Below are positions 34,156 to 45,260 of a DNA stretch of 64,000 nt, piece after piece. Origin of the DNA: Poa pratensis. Its lineage: Eukaryota > Streptophyta > Magnoliopsida > Poales > Poaceae. Positions within the stretch are counted from its first letter, which is position 1, and every line of letters begins with the position of its first letter. The stretch lies in assembly GCA_947311845.1 (NCBI GenBank), contig CAMZMU010000027.1, positions 77,166,825 to 77,230,824 of the forward strand. The letters are read 5' to 3'. A program made the position numbers and the translations under genes. The notes below the pieces were generated by a model. That model was not told the origin of the DNA, did not search any database, and worked only from the letters and a program-made list of their open reading frames with translations.

Positions 34156-35131
34156 TGTTGGAATACTAGGCATAATTTTCATGATTAATTCCAGAATATT
34201 AAACATGACAACCACAACTACTAACATGTTAAACACAAACATACTAGATGTACTAATTAACATGAACATCAGCAACACATACGCCAACATATCCATAGTA
34301 AAACAGTTCGGTTTATGCAGCGCGTACCGAACAGTTGCAGATGAAGCAGCCGTTGAAGCAGCGACGGCAGCAGCTTGAGCGGCTTTGGTGTAGGCAACAG
34401 CTCGAAGAAGACGGCGTTGGAGACGAGTCGCCCGCGGATCCGGCGATCGTCCAGGGAGGCGAGCCGTGATGAAGAACTTGAAAGCAGTCGCGCGGAGCGC
34501 TTCCCAAAAACCATATTCGCCCTCTCCCGTACAGGATCACAAAGACAAGTGGTTCCGGAGACCTGCTGTCCCGTTCGCCGGTGCACGCCGGCGCACGGGA
34601 TGGAGTAGAATACGGTGGCGGCGCAAGGCATGAGATTGGCAAAACCTAGATTGGTTCGGTGTATGACGGCGCACGGTAGTACATGACAATATATAGTGCG
34701 GTTCGGAAAACCCTAACGGGTACAACGTGAGCCGGCCACGTCGCACATGTTTGAGTCGGTTACAACAGCCCACGATCCGGTAGCGATCCGAATTGGCTAA
34801 GCTGTACACGTACGCTAACACGACTCGTTTTTCCTGAACTGCAAAAATATAAGCATCGGCTCGGCTCATTCCCGCAACCCGCGGCGTGTCGTGACGGACG
34901 GCGGCGGAGGAGGAGGAGTGCGCACGAGAGAGCCTTCTATTCTCAGCCAGCACACCAAGTGATAGAACACTCCACTATATAAAGTGGTGCAGCTCTCTCT
35001 AAGCTAGCAGTATGGGACTAAACTTTAGTCACGTACATGCACCTCCAAAATTCTGCCATGCACATGGGCCAATTTGAGATTTCCAGAATTGCTTATATGG
35101 TCTGCCCACTAATGAGCCCAATATTCTAACA
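34156..35131 (-). repeat. RLC-1 5' LTR
   Basis: This is the element-sense 5' LTR. The minus-strand TATA box TTTATATAG is at 34975-34983, inside the near-palindrome CCACTATATAAAGTGG. It ends (element sense) CCTAGTATTCCAACA at 34156. The following bases ATCCAAAAACCTTATATG do not match the usual initiator-Met primer site. Confidence 0.9.
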
Positions 35132-35600
35132 CTTCAGACAGTTTGGGCCTGTCATGGAGGCCAGGACAGAGAGTTCTTCAGTCGCTATGGTGATCTTCAG
35201 GAGGAGTGTGGACGCCGAGGCGGCGTTTTCGGGCACGACGAAGATCGGCGCTCTGAGGGAGAACTTGCTCAGCTTTCGCCTTTCCTACTCGTTGTCGGCT
35301 GCCGAACCGATTGATCCTCTGGAGTGCACACTGGACACTGATGGAATGGATCACCTGCTTGTTGAAGCAATCAGGGCTCTTCCGTAGCTACCAGCTATGA
35401 GTTTGAGAATCACTCAGGTATCTTCTCCTCATCTTAGACAGTGTGATTTCTCTCGTCTGCTCCATGACATTGCAGCATTTGTCTTCTTGGGTTATTCAGT
35501 ATCATGGTTTTCCTTGCAGGTTTTTGTGAAAATGAGGAGGCAATGGAAGAGGGGTTACATGTTCAGATCAGCAAGGAAATTCTGAATTACTAGGTGACAG
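35132..35600 (+). pseudogene. PWWP-domain gene, 3' part and 3' UTR with intron
   Basis: Coding resumes after the Copia element: without the insertion the frame reads TIFRQFGPVMEARTESSSV and continues through VIFRRSVDAEAAFSGTTKIG to LLVEAIRALP and TAG at 35385-35387. This matches the RRM-like C-terminal region of plant PDP/PWWP proteins. Downstream, a plausible intron (GGTATC near 35417 to TTGCAGG near 35520) sits in the 3' UTR. This part is open and undamaged, unlike the 5' part. Confidence 0.78.
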
Positions 35601-36360
35601 CTTGTGGCAGGGAACATTCAGAATTCTTGGGATTTTGGGCAGTTAAGCTACTTTTTTGGTAGACAGTGTGGTGAAGTTGTAGCTCTAGTTACACCCTTTT
35701 TTTGTCTGTCTTCTACAATGGGTTGTTTGGATTGTATGCTGTGTTCCAAACACATCTAAGTTGATGATGCTTTCTATCTATCTATATATTTGAATTTTGG
35801 ATACATTCTGATATGTCAACAGATCATCTTTATTGGTGTTCTATTGTGTGCCGAAAAGCTGGGCCATTTAAGCTATGATGATATTTGTAGCCGAATTGTT
35901 TTGATATTGTGATCCTGGTTGTGTAGATAACATTGTTCCATTTGTCTACCTGAAATAATAATAGCATGTAAGACTTGTTATGCATTTGGAACTCTGACCA
36001 TTGGTCGGTGCTCTCTGATTACATAGCTAACTAATACAGTATATATTCCACATGTCCATTTGTCACAAATTCCACCAACACTTGATCAAACATCATCAGT
36101 TTCAGAGTCAGAAATAATCATTTGTATAATTATTTTATTAGTACTAATCAGTATCAATACAGTCCCAGCTTGGGGTGTCAAGTTGCTACGTACATATATA
36201 CAGTAACGCTAACTGAAGGGGAGAAAACTGGAGCTGCATTTTAGCAACTGTCCCCAGCCAGAAACAACAAGAGATCAGAGAGAAATACAGACACGTGATT
36301 CCTTCCGAAGCATAACTAATCGTCTACCCTGTCTAGTATGTACATTGTTCTTCTTCTTTG
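35601..36360. other. Intergenic region between convergent PWWP and UPL genes
   Basis: It holds the 3' UTR tail of the PWWP gene (to ~35950) and, from the other side, that of the UPL gene (~36150-36360). No ORF, RNA gene or recognisable element is seen. Confidence 0.5.
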
Positions 36361-39300
36361 TCATGACAAGTGGAAGGAGCCTAAACCCTCCGTGATAGCA
36401 TATTTGAGCCTCTCCTTCATTATCTTCTGCGATCCAGAAATGCAGACATATGAGAAATCATGCGGAGTTTGCATCATTGCAGAAATGACTATTAACGGAC
36501 GGATCTGTTTTTTATGGTACCTTCGAGGAGTAAGGAGGAAGCTTGATGAAGTGCCGGCAAGTGTTGACGCTTGGCAATTCACAATCGACATTGCAATCAC
36601 ATTGCTGTTGATCAACAGTGCATGTTCAGGTAAGTTTCATCAGAATGGGAGGCTCTTGTCTTATTAGTTAGAGTGATTCCTTATGTGAAGAAATTACAAA
36701 CCTTTCGCACCACTGTGAGCTTTGGATCGAGGGAAGCTAGGCCACCAAGTGGGAGTTGAGGAGCTCCTGTGGTGAATTGGATGAACGCCCGCTGCTCCTC
36801 TCTTCCGAACTCCCGCAGGACCTCCAGGAACTGCAGCATTGAGTTATTGATTATTTGGATTTCAATTTCTTATTAGATGTTTATCAAAAAGACAAATATT
36901 TGAGAGCTTTGTGTCTCCTTTCTACTTACGCTAACTATCGGTGGACTGTTCCCATCATAGCCATGCTCAAACTCGATGTGATCTTCAAGTCTGCTTGACT
37001 GCAAGAAGCAAAACAAGTGAGATACATGCAACAGAAACTCCTTTAAGAAATGATGAAGGTAAGAAATCATAGGGAAATATGCTTACAGCCCAAGAATCCT
37101 GTTCACCGCAAAGTATCCGCTCCATCTCCTCCTCGCTGAACATTCTAAGTGTCTTAAGAGCAAAAACCTGCGAGTTGTTAAAACATATCAGTATTCAGTA
37201 CTGGTCCTGTCCAGAAAAGAAGACGATCTACATTTTGATCTAGTGAATATTAAATATACCAAACTGACCTCGTTAACTGAAGACTTGAAAGCCTCTATCT
37301 GTTTGGCGATCCCACTTTTCAATGTTGCATCGACTATCAAACGTATGTACTCCTCCAAATTATCTAGTGTAACCATCTTCTCTGAGCCTCCAGGAACAAG
37401 CACATATTCAGGATTTCCAGGAAGAGTAAAATCAAGACACAGATCTTCCAGTCTTGTATTTTTGTATGACAAATCTGCAGAGAGATTGGATGTACTTTCG
37501 GAAGATGTCTCCAAGAACTTCTTCCTTTTAACAAGTGCTTGAAACTCTAGTATGGTCTTGCCCAGCTCAGGATCAAATGATGGAATGTCATAGATATCAA
37601 GCTCCTAAAAACATTAAACGATTTATGATCAGAACATAGGAAGTGCAACTGAGACAAGAAAATGGAAGAGAAAAACAGTTATTTGGATAATTTCTGAAAA
37701 TGTTACCTGTCCAAGCATGATCTTGTAGAATGCTTTTGAGAGCGCAATGTCCAGGATCCTTCCATCCAGAACTGCTCTCGCTACAATATATCCAAGAAGC
37801 TTGAATTTTTGTACCACGTCAGAGAATTCGATCCCTCGTGATGAAGTGACTCCTGGGGGCCATGGCTGTGGAAATAGCCCAAAACTAGAATGAATGAATC
37901 CAGTTTCACCTTCTGCTTTTCTAGCATTATCACCTCTCCACATCCCAATCCCGAACCTCTGAAGTTCATGGCTAACTGTACTGTAAAATTCGAAGGTTGG
38001 GCCTCGCCCAGTCCCAACCTCTCCTTCAAATACCACCTCAATGGTTGTGGTGCTTGCCGCATGTTTGGCCATCATTGCTGCAGCGTTTCAAGTAGGTTAC
38101 CTCGTGCAACTTCGTGCTTATTGGTTCCCTTAGCAGCCTCATTTGGAGCATCACTTTCCTCGTCTGAAGCATCACTTTCCTCGTCCGAAGAACTTGGTTC
38201 ATGTGGAGCACTTGCCTTATCTGCCATGAATGAGCACTGCACAGTAAGGCAGAAATACTTCCAGCGTGCATCGAAGGAGAATAAGAAGGGGCAAGTTTCC
38301 ACCAGATGGACACACCACGAGGGTATCAGCCCATCCTTAAACAGCTTATCTTGCATTTGCAGCTCCAGCTTATTGGTCAGAAGGCTACTGATGAACTGAC
38401 GTTGGGGATTGGAGAGATTGTGACCTTAAGATCGTCCAAATTTCGTTGGCAGCTTTCTGCAAATAGGCGTATCTTCTCATCCATTGAGAGTTGGTATGAA
38501 AAACGGTTAAGCCCTTCAAGAACTTTCAGTGTGAATAACAAGTCGTAGGATGGATCAGATTCTTCCACGTCGCCTGGAAGCTTCCCAAGGATTATGGCAC
38601 CGAAAAATGGGTCCTTCAGCAGTGACAGGTCAAGCTTTTCATGCACAGAAGATAACCGAGAATTAGATGTTTTCTTGCTTTTGTTTCTCTTATAAGATAT
38701 TCTGTATTCCTCATTCCAGAAAGACTGGTCAATCGTGATATCAGATTGTCCGTCATTCATTAAATGGACAAGTGACTCAAAGATTGTTGCGGATGACTTG
38801 AGTTCTGTGCCTTTGTAACAGAATATCAATCTTGAGGATCCCTGGCCATTCCGTGGAGAGCAAATCTTAGGCCAGAGGTCTGTTTCAATCTCTTCTGGCT
38901 TTGAAGAAATAGGAACAGAGAGAACACCGCCATATCCTTGCAAATCTTTCTCCCTACGTGCCTTCACAAATTTTATATGCAGCGTTTTTGAATTCTCAGT
39001 TCGCCTCAGAGGAATCATTGTGCTCTGACGAGTGCACTGATTATGATGCGACAGTATCACGGGAAAACTGTGATAAGACATGTGTAGAGCGTCTATGAGC
39101 TTCTCGACCAAAATCTCAAGGGGCTTCGCAGAGCTTTCATCGGACATCGTGAGAGCCAAATGAGCGAATTTCTGCAGTCGACACTGGACCTCCTTAACCC
39201 GCTCTAGCAAGTCCTGGCAGTTATTTAGATTTGGATTCAAGTACCCTCCATTGGAGAGGTAATCTGATAAATCTTTAGCTGATCCACTCTTCGCGAACAC

Positions 39301-41976
39301 AAAAGTAGAGGTACTTGGAAGTTTATCGGACAATAATCTCCTCGAAACTTCAGACAACTCTCTGCATTGATCCAAATTCTGTGTAGGGGTTGTCATGGTA
39401 TCATTGGTATGACCTTTCACCCTACCCCAAAATCCTTTGACGGTTGTAATAAAACAACCTAACCTATGTGGAGATTTGTTAGTTGCTTTCACCAAGAAGA
39501 AGCTTTTCTTTATCTCTTCTGCTAGATTCAGGATAGCATTGTTCTGAATCTTGCACCCATCTCTGGAGGAAGCATCTGACTGAAATTCAAAGCAGACACA
39601 ATGTTCTTGCTTGTTTTTCCTTTTCAACTTGTGATTGGAGTTTCTATCCTTTTCTTGTTCTTGTATGGCATCAATTGCATGCTTTACACCCTCCTTGGTA
39701 AAGCTCTCAAAGAAAAAGTGGTGGTGTTTTTTAAGGAGGCTCTTTGAAACTTTGAGCGTTTGGAACATGACATGACGGTTCTTCCGAGCAAGCAAACAAG
39801 TAAGAAAGCTGATATACAAGATGAAACGCTATGTCAATAAACATCATGTTTCATACTATCCAATATTCTTTAAAATACAATAAACTGTGGCAAAGATTCA
39901 CCTTGAAAGATTTGAAGTATTCTGCAACTCCATCAGGAAAGTAGGTGTGCTTGATTCAACAATGTTGCCGATGACTACAACACATCCATAGCAAACTGAT
40001 GCTAGTGCACCACTTTTTCCAACCTACGTTTAAGAGCAGAAATATGTACGTCAAAGGGAGTTATAACGTCACTTCCTTTCCTTAGCCGACTGAAATGTAT
40101 TTCAGGGGTGCTCATACCTGTACTATAAGTGTCACAATGCTAGCAAGCTGGTCATGTACGCATTTTTCTCTATGACTGCATTCTTCTTTAGAGTGTCAGA
40201 CGTCTCAAGAGGCCGCATAAGCTGATGGATGAGCTCCAGAAGCTTCTGTAACTGAAGATTAGAAATGAATAGTGTCAAGACACTTCACCAAAATGTTAAC
40301 GAGCACCATAATTCGCATATATATTGTACTGGAAGATATCAGACGCACATATCCATAAAGGCTACCATTTTTGTAATGTTCAAAAGTAGACAGATTGCTC
40401 TGCTTTCTCATAAACATGTTGTTAACTACATTTAAATGCATAACTTGATGATGTAAATACTTTAGTCATAAAAAGATGGCCTTAACGCACGTTTAGAACA
40501 AATAAAGGGAAAAAGTACAGTACCTTATCATTGTTACCGTGCGAGGAGGTGTAATGTGTTATCATCTGCTTGAGCAAATCACAAACTCCCAAGTCGAAAA
40601 GGGACTTGACAGCCTTGGGCGAGGCTGAAGCAAGATCTTTTAGCAGCCCAAGGATGTTCTGCAGCAACACACGGGGATTCGTCCATGAATTCTCAAGACA
40701 AGACAATAGCAGTGGTAAATTAATGTAAAATTGGCAACGACAGAGAGGAGGCCACGTACAAGTAAAGTGTCATCACCAATGGTCTTCCACCCATCCTTCT
40801 CCAGCAACCTCATGGCTGCCTCGACCACATTTGACTCACAGAGCCTGTCCATATGTTCGGCCTTGCCATGAGCGTCGGAGGCGAGCATGGACAGGCAAGA
40901 AAGAGCCGACTCGAGTATCTGTCATTGGTCACGAACACACACGGATCCGTCAAAACAGTTGTGCTCGCCAAAAGAGAAGAGAACAGGCACAGCCGACGGT
41001 AAAACAAACGTACGTACCGTCTTGTCAGCAGACTGCAGGAGGTTGCAGAGCGCCGGCGCGGCCTCCATGGCCTTGGGCACGTCCACCTCTTCGCATTCCT
41101 CGACGAGTTCGGCGACGATCTTGAGCGCATCTTTCTGTCGGCATTTCCACGAATAGGTGGTGAGCATGGTGGGATCGCGCAGGGCAGTCGTTATGTCGGG
41201 CAAGGTAAGGGAGGGAGGAGTCTGACCTGCTTGCTGGCGGAGAAAAAGTCGAAGAACTGCAGCACGGCGGCGGCGACGCCGTGGCGGAGGCACTGGTCCG
41301 GGCATTCCTCGCTTATGGTCTTTAGAGCTCCCAGGCACTGCCGAGCGCAAGATGAAACTACTGTTTATATCAAACTGTTCTACACAATTTCTATTCTTAT
41401 CGAAATATTAATTCATCACGAGTATTTTACTGCTAAGAGTAGAGTAGTACATGCTGATTAAGGTTCAGTCTAAAAAATTCTAGTAATAAAAGTTGTAAAT
41501 AAAAAAGAACATCTGTAATAATAATAGTGCCAACTAATTACGGAAAGTCTAGGGTTTAAGCGTGGGCGCGTGGGGTTTGACTAGCTAGGTTGAAATAACT
41601 AAGTGTGGGACATGAGAACGACATCACACGTAGTACGTACCTCTTCGGCGAGCTCGATATTGTCGACGGCGAGCAGGCGGTCCCGGAGCGCCTGGACTGC
41701 GCCGTGCTTCTCGAAGGTCTCGGCCCACTGAGGCAGGATCTCGACGGCCTCGGCGATGGCCCGCGCGGCCAGGAGCGGCACGTTGCCCTGCTGGTCGGCG
41801 GCGACGAGCACGGGGAGGCGCATAGCGAAGTAGTCGACGTTGACGATGGAGAGCAGGGTGTCCGAGTGGGTGAACGTGAGGATGCTGACGAGATTTTCCA
41901 GCGCCGCGAAGTGTGCGTCCGCGCCCGCGGCCTCGTCCGCCAGCGCCGACGCCACGTACGCCAGGATCTCCGCCAT
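36361..41976 (-). CDS. UPL4: HECT E3 ubiquitin ligase, UPL3/UPL4 class (14 exons, three 1-nt deletions)
   Basis: Exons (minus): 41976-41641, 41337-41227, 41134-41018, 40918-40760, 40658-40524, 40251-40118, 40023-39902, 39808-37707, 37604-37269, 37167-37087, 36998-36930, 36830-36702, 36604-36521, 36426-36361. All introns are GT-AG and phases agree. The start MAEILAYVASALAD has context GGCCATGG. Restored length is ~1327 residues, nearer to UPL4 than the longer UPL3; I am sure of the class, less of the paralogue. Armadillo-like repeats span ~1-370 (substrate binding), HECT ~950-1327 (EVGTGRGPTFEFY, KFKLLGYIVARAVLDGR). The catalytic Cys, ~residue 1294 in LPSVNTC (36559-36557), lies 33 residues from the end ...GSFHLS and accepts ubiquitin from an E2. 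Frame breaks: exon 6 near 40153 (ATG GACC read as ATGACC), exon 8 near 38407 (C-run) and near 38087 (A-run). Each is one missing base. Confidence 0.9.
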
Positions 41977-42382
41977 GGCCGGTGGATCGATGGGTGCTCT
42001 CTCTACGCCACGTTCACGTACTGGCCGGCAAGCGCGCGCGCCGGTGCCGGTGCCGGTTACGGCGGCGGTGACGATCGAGCGAGCTAGGTCGCGGGTTTGT
42101 TCGGCGATTCTGCGGAGGGTTTGGTTGAGGCGGCGGGGCTTTTATCCGTGGCGTCGTGACCGTCGCGGATACCGAGGCACGCCGGGTTGATTCGGGACTC
42201 GTAGGACCAGATCACGGCTCTGACTCTCGCTCGATCGCTAGAAGCCCCGATCGACTTGCAGTCGGAGTCGGCGTGGACATATATAGGTATACTCGACGTA
42301 CGTGACGGCGGCGTATGTGCACATACAGTATGATCCGATGTATGTGGACTCATTGATCAGACTATAGCGTTGCAACTGCTAT
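41977..42382 (-). promoter_or_regulatory. UPL 5' leader and proximal promoter
   Basis: The ~400 bp between the UPL start codon and a Helitron 5' end has a GC-rich leader (CCGGCACCGG repeats near 42036-42056) and then mixed sequence with several CGATCG-like motifs. No ORF is seen. Confidence 0.45.
42136..42143 (-). promoter_or_regulatory. Possible TATA box of the UPL gene
   Basis: GATAAAAG on the minus strand, ~160 bp upstream of the start codon, is followed by a GC-rich leader. It is the only TATA-like motif in the short upstream region before Helitron G begins at 42383. Confidence 0.35.
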
Positions 42383-43282
42383 TCTATACTTCTATTAAAC
42401 TGGTACAATTGCACGTGCAACGCACGTCTATATTGGTTTTGTAACATAGTTTATAACTGTATTGACTAAATTAAACCCGTATGTGCAATTTATGTGGGCA
42501 AAGATGGGATTACATGTTGATATATTGTTGGTATTTTATAATTTAATTGCAGTTTATCTTCACAGAAGTTTTAATTGTGATACCAACATTCGCAATCGGA
42601 TGTATATATTTTTTCAAGAAAATCATTGTCAGTCTTATGTACATATCAGCAGGGGAAAAGAGTTAAGCTAGAACAGACAAAGCATATTTACATGATATTT
42701 TTCTAATCCACTGTCAAGTTAATTCCTATGTAAAATCCTTATATTTGTATTTGCAAAAAGATGGAGCTAACTGCATAAGCCCCAGTCTCCTACCATAGCG
42801 GTTAAAGCCTCTTATCTTTGCTGAAACAATTTTATCTGGTATAGAATAAGCTGGTAGAGTTAGCACAGAAGAGACAGATTAACTTGTTTTGTATCACCAA
42901 CCCAAGTAGCAACTGGCTCTTCTATGCTAAAATTAACAACAACCGGCCAACTCAGAGCAAAGGCAACAAGCAAAAATATACTGATCCACAAGTAAATTTT
43001 CATTGCAATTCATGTCTTCGGATTATCAGCAACCCCACTCATATAGTTGAGTAGATTAAGTTTAGAAGATGCAGAGCAACCAGGACGGCCCTCACGTCAC
43101 CAGTGCTCTTGGAAAGCTGTAGCCAAGCTGAGATCAAGCATAAACGTTTGGTTAGTAGCAGCAACGCCTAGCTTGTCATCCTCAATCAATTGATTGACTT
43201 GATTCCTGCTGCGTGACCAATAACAATGGATGAATCGATCACCAGAGGGCGCAATGAGTGTCCTTTTCGAGCTTAACCTTGA

Positions 43283-43720
43283 GTGCACAGTGCACACACG
43301 CATGCAGGCGCCACCGTGTGGATTCTGAAAGAACTAAAGTTCAGCGGGCGCTGCACCTACAGGATCGTCTTCGTCAACCAGTCTGCGCTTGCTATCCACC
43401 GCCTCCTTCCGGACGCCGGACAACCTCGTGATGGGGTGGACGCTGGGTATCCCCTCCCTTCCGCCTCTTTTTCAGGCCTCGTCGACGGCGACATCAGGAA
43501 GCACTTATCCAGGATTCCACGCACGTCAATGGAGACGTCGCTGCCGCCATGCCCAGGTCTCGCTGCTTCTTCCGTCGGTGGTGTCGCCATCGCCAACGCC
43601 ACTGACTTGGCAGGCAGCTCGGCGACGCAGCACAACCACCCAATTCAAGCCCCCTTAAGCTCCAATTCGGATGTTCAAGCCGTGCCGAGCCGCACTTTCT
43701 ACCAATTTATATTTTGAGCT
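43283..43720. other. GC-rich captured sequence in Helitron F, unrecognised
   Basis: Both strands have open frames of ~90-140 codons with no recognisable domain. Composition resembles a grass first exon. It is probably a captured gene fragment because it is flanked by Helitron termini and ends abruptly; the origin is unknown. Confidence 0.35.
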
Positions 43721-43979
43721 TGAGTGGGAGAGTTGCTGAAGACGATGTTTGGCGCAGCCTATGAAACTCGCGTACCATGTGGCCAAGCAAACTGCGCGTG
43801 CCCGACCTGTATGAGCGCCCCGCCGAGTGCATCGTGACCGGCACACTGCAGACGCTCACCGAGGCCGACGCCATGGAGACCCGGTGCTTCGAGATCGCAT
43901 CCGCATCTCGTCCCCGTAAACCCAGTCCACAGCCGGCGCTGCCACCTCCCGCCTCGCCCAGTGCGCGTCCGCCATCTCC

Positions 43980-44330
43980 CTCTGTCCCTCATGGACCGAC
44001 GGAAGTCCTCGTACGGCGCGACAGAGGACGTCACACCCCGCCGCCGCTCCGACCGGCCACCGCCACCTTGGTGGCAGCCATCGCCGACGTGATGTCGCTC
44101 ACGGAGTCGCTGGAGTCTTCCTGCGCCGACGATCCGTCCTCACCGTCGTCGTTGTTGTCCGGCCCATCCGGAGCGACCGGAAGCCAGCCAAGCATGTTCG
44201 TCTTCATTGACACCCCGCTGTTGACGGATGACGAGCAGGGCGGTGAGCAGGTCGTCCGGCAGACCGGCCGCCAGCAGGTCCTGCCCCGTTCCGTCGCCGC
44301 GTGCGGCTGCACGCACCGCATTGTTCTGTT
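43980..44330 (-). pseudogene. OVATE-family-like gene fragment captured by Helitron F
   Basis: The minus-strand frame from ~44321 gives an acidic Ser/Asp linker (DDGEDGSSAQEDSSDSVSDI). Its continuation in the adjacent frame from 44034 gives VAPYEDFRRSMRD, which resembles the start of the OVATE domain (xDPYxDFRxSMxEM). The rest of the domain is missing. OVATE proteins are plant transcriptional repressors; this fragment cannot be functional. Family assignment rests on this short motif and its context. Confidence 0.42.
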
Positions 44331-44580
44331 TTTTAATTTCTTTTAGCGGTGGCAAATCTCGTAATTATCACGAAACGAAATAAAACGAACCGGTACGATG
44401 ACATTAGCAGTATTATGTGATTTGGTGGGAGGGTAAAACGGGCAAAAGTGGATTTGTGTTGAGTTGTCAAACATTGGAGCGATCTGGATCGTTGGCCAAA
44501 TATTGAAGGGCTCAGATTCAATGTATCAACACAAGTTTGCTCTTTTAATAGTAGTATAGAAGAGCAAACATGTTGTAATA

Positions 44581-44712
44581 CTTTAAATCTTGTCTGTTTA
44601 ATTTTCGATCAACGATCTGGATTGTCCCGATGTCGAGCAGCAAACACTTTAAATCTTATCCGTTTAATTTCTGATCAACGATCGAGATTGTCTGCATGTT
44701 GAGCATCGAACA
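44581..44712. repeat. Two 66-bp tandem repeats near Helitron G 5' end
   Basis: CTTTAAATCTTGTCTG at 44581 and CTTTAAATCTTATCCG at 44647 begin two ~80%-similar copies, each containing GATCAACGATC...GATTGTC. They lie in the 5' subterminal part of Helitron G. Confidence 0.6.
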
Positions 44713-44939
44713 AGTTTGAAAGCCTTCGGTAGAAATCCTCATAGGAACTGATTCGTATAGAGAAAAGGAAAAAAAGGCAAGCGTAGCAATCCTGATCGGC
44801 CACGTTTTTTATCCTTGTGAAAAAAGAAAAGTCACCGTTGTTTGATTCGTGTACGTACAGGGGTTGAATACTGATGGAAAAGAGCAATTTGGATTTTCGG
44901 ATCGACCACGATCGGTCCAGAGACAACAAAAGATTCTTC

Positions 44940-45260
44940 AAAGAGGCGACGCCCTGCGCACAGGCGCGCGGTCACAATCGAAGGCGAGCTGGCGGAGCTC
45001 CTCGGCCACGGCCGGACCGCCATGTGAACAGGCATGAACCTGGTGCTCCGGGACGTCTTCACTGGCGCTTCGCAGTCGACACCAGACGCCAACAGCACCT
45101 CGAAGGCGCCGACGCTCCCGCAAAGGATGGCATGGTGGAGCAGCGTCCGGCCAAGGTGTGTGGCGCCGGACGAGAACCCGTGCTGCAGGAGCATGCGGAG
45201 GATGGAGCCGGTGGTTTCATGTTACTACACAGCACACCAGGCCACGTCGTATGGCTCCGC
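44940..45260 (-). pseudogene. Ankyrin-repeat gene fragment captured by Helitron G
   Basis: The minus-strand frame 45194-44832 reads MLLQHGFSSGATHLGRTLLH and then HAILCGSVGAFEVLLASGVD and PVKTSRSTRFMPVHMAVR. This is two ankyrin repeats with typical G-TLLHHA and G-VEVLL-G signatures. It resembles the plant ankyrin proteins that contain a GRTLLHHA...PVHMAA pair. Ends are abrupt, with no start codon context and stops on both sides. Captured orientation is opposite to Helitron G. Confidence 0.65.

Larger units (their letters stand above)
28809..35131 (-). mobile_element. RLC-1: Copia LTR retrotransposon inserted in the PWWP gene
   Basis: LTRs are 28809-29783 and 34156-35131 (TGTTGGAATAC...TTCTAACA), with target duplication CTTCA at 28804-28808 and 35132-35136. 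Domain order on the minus strand is gag, protease, integrase, reverse transcriptase, RNase H, which defines Copia (integrase before reverse transcriptase). All coding parts carry frameshifts, plus one in-frame TAG. About 25 substitutions separate the LTRs over ~975 bp (counted by eye), so the insertion is older than RLG-1. No conventional primer site follows the 5' LTR. Confidence 0.93.
42400..44560 (-). mobile_element. Helitron F (non-autonomous), nested in Helitron G
   Basis: On the minus strand the 5' end is TCTATACTACTATTAAAAG (from 44560). The 3' end is hairpin-like CGTGCGTTGCACG followed by TGCAATTGTACCAG at 42400, where CCAG replaces the usual CTAG. The 5' terminus is nearly identical to that of Helitron G, so the two are one family in opposite orientation. 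It holds GC-rich captured sequence at 43280-44340. Confidence 0.7.

Noticed and set aside
35154..35387. Separate small gene
   Set aside because: It is the 3' end of the PWWP gene: the frame joins across the Copia target site CTTCA.
41605..42087. 160-codon plus-strand ORF
   Set aside because: Antisense shadow of UPL exon 1 and its GC-rich leader.
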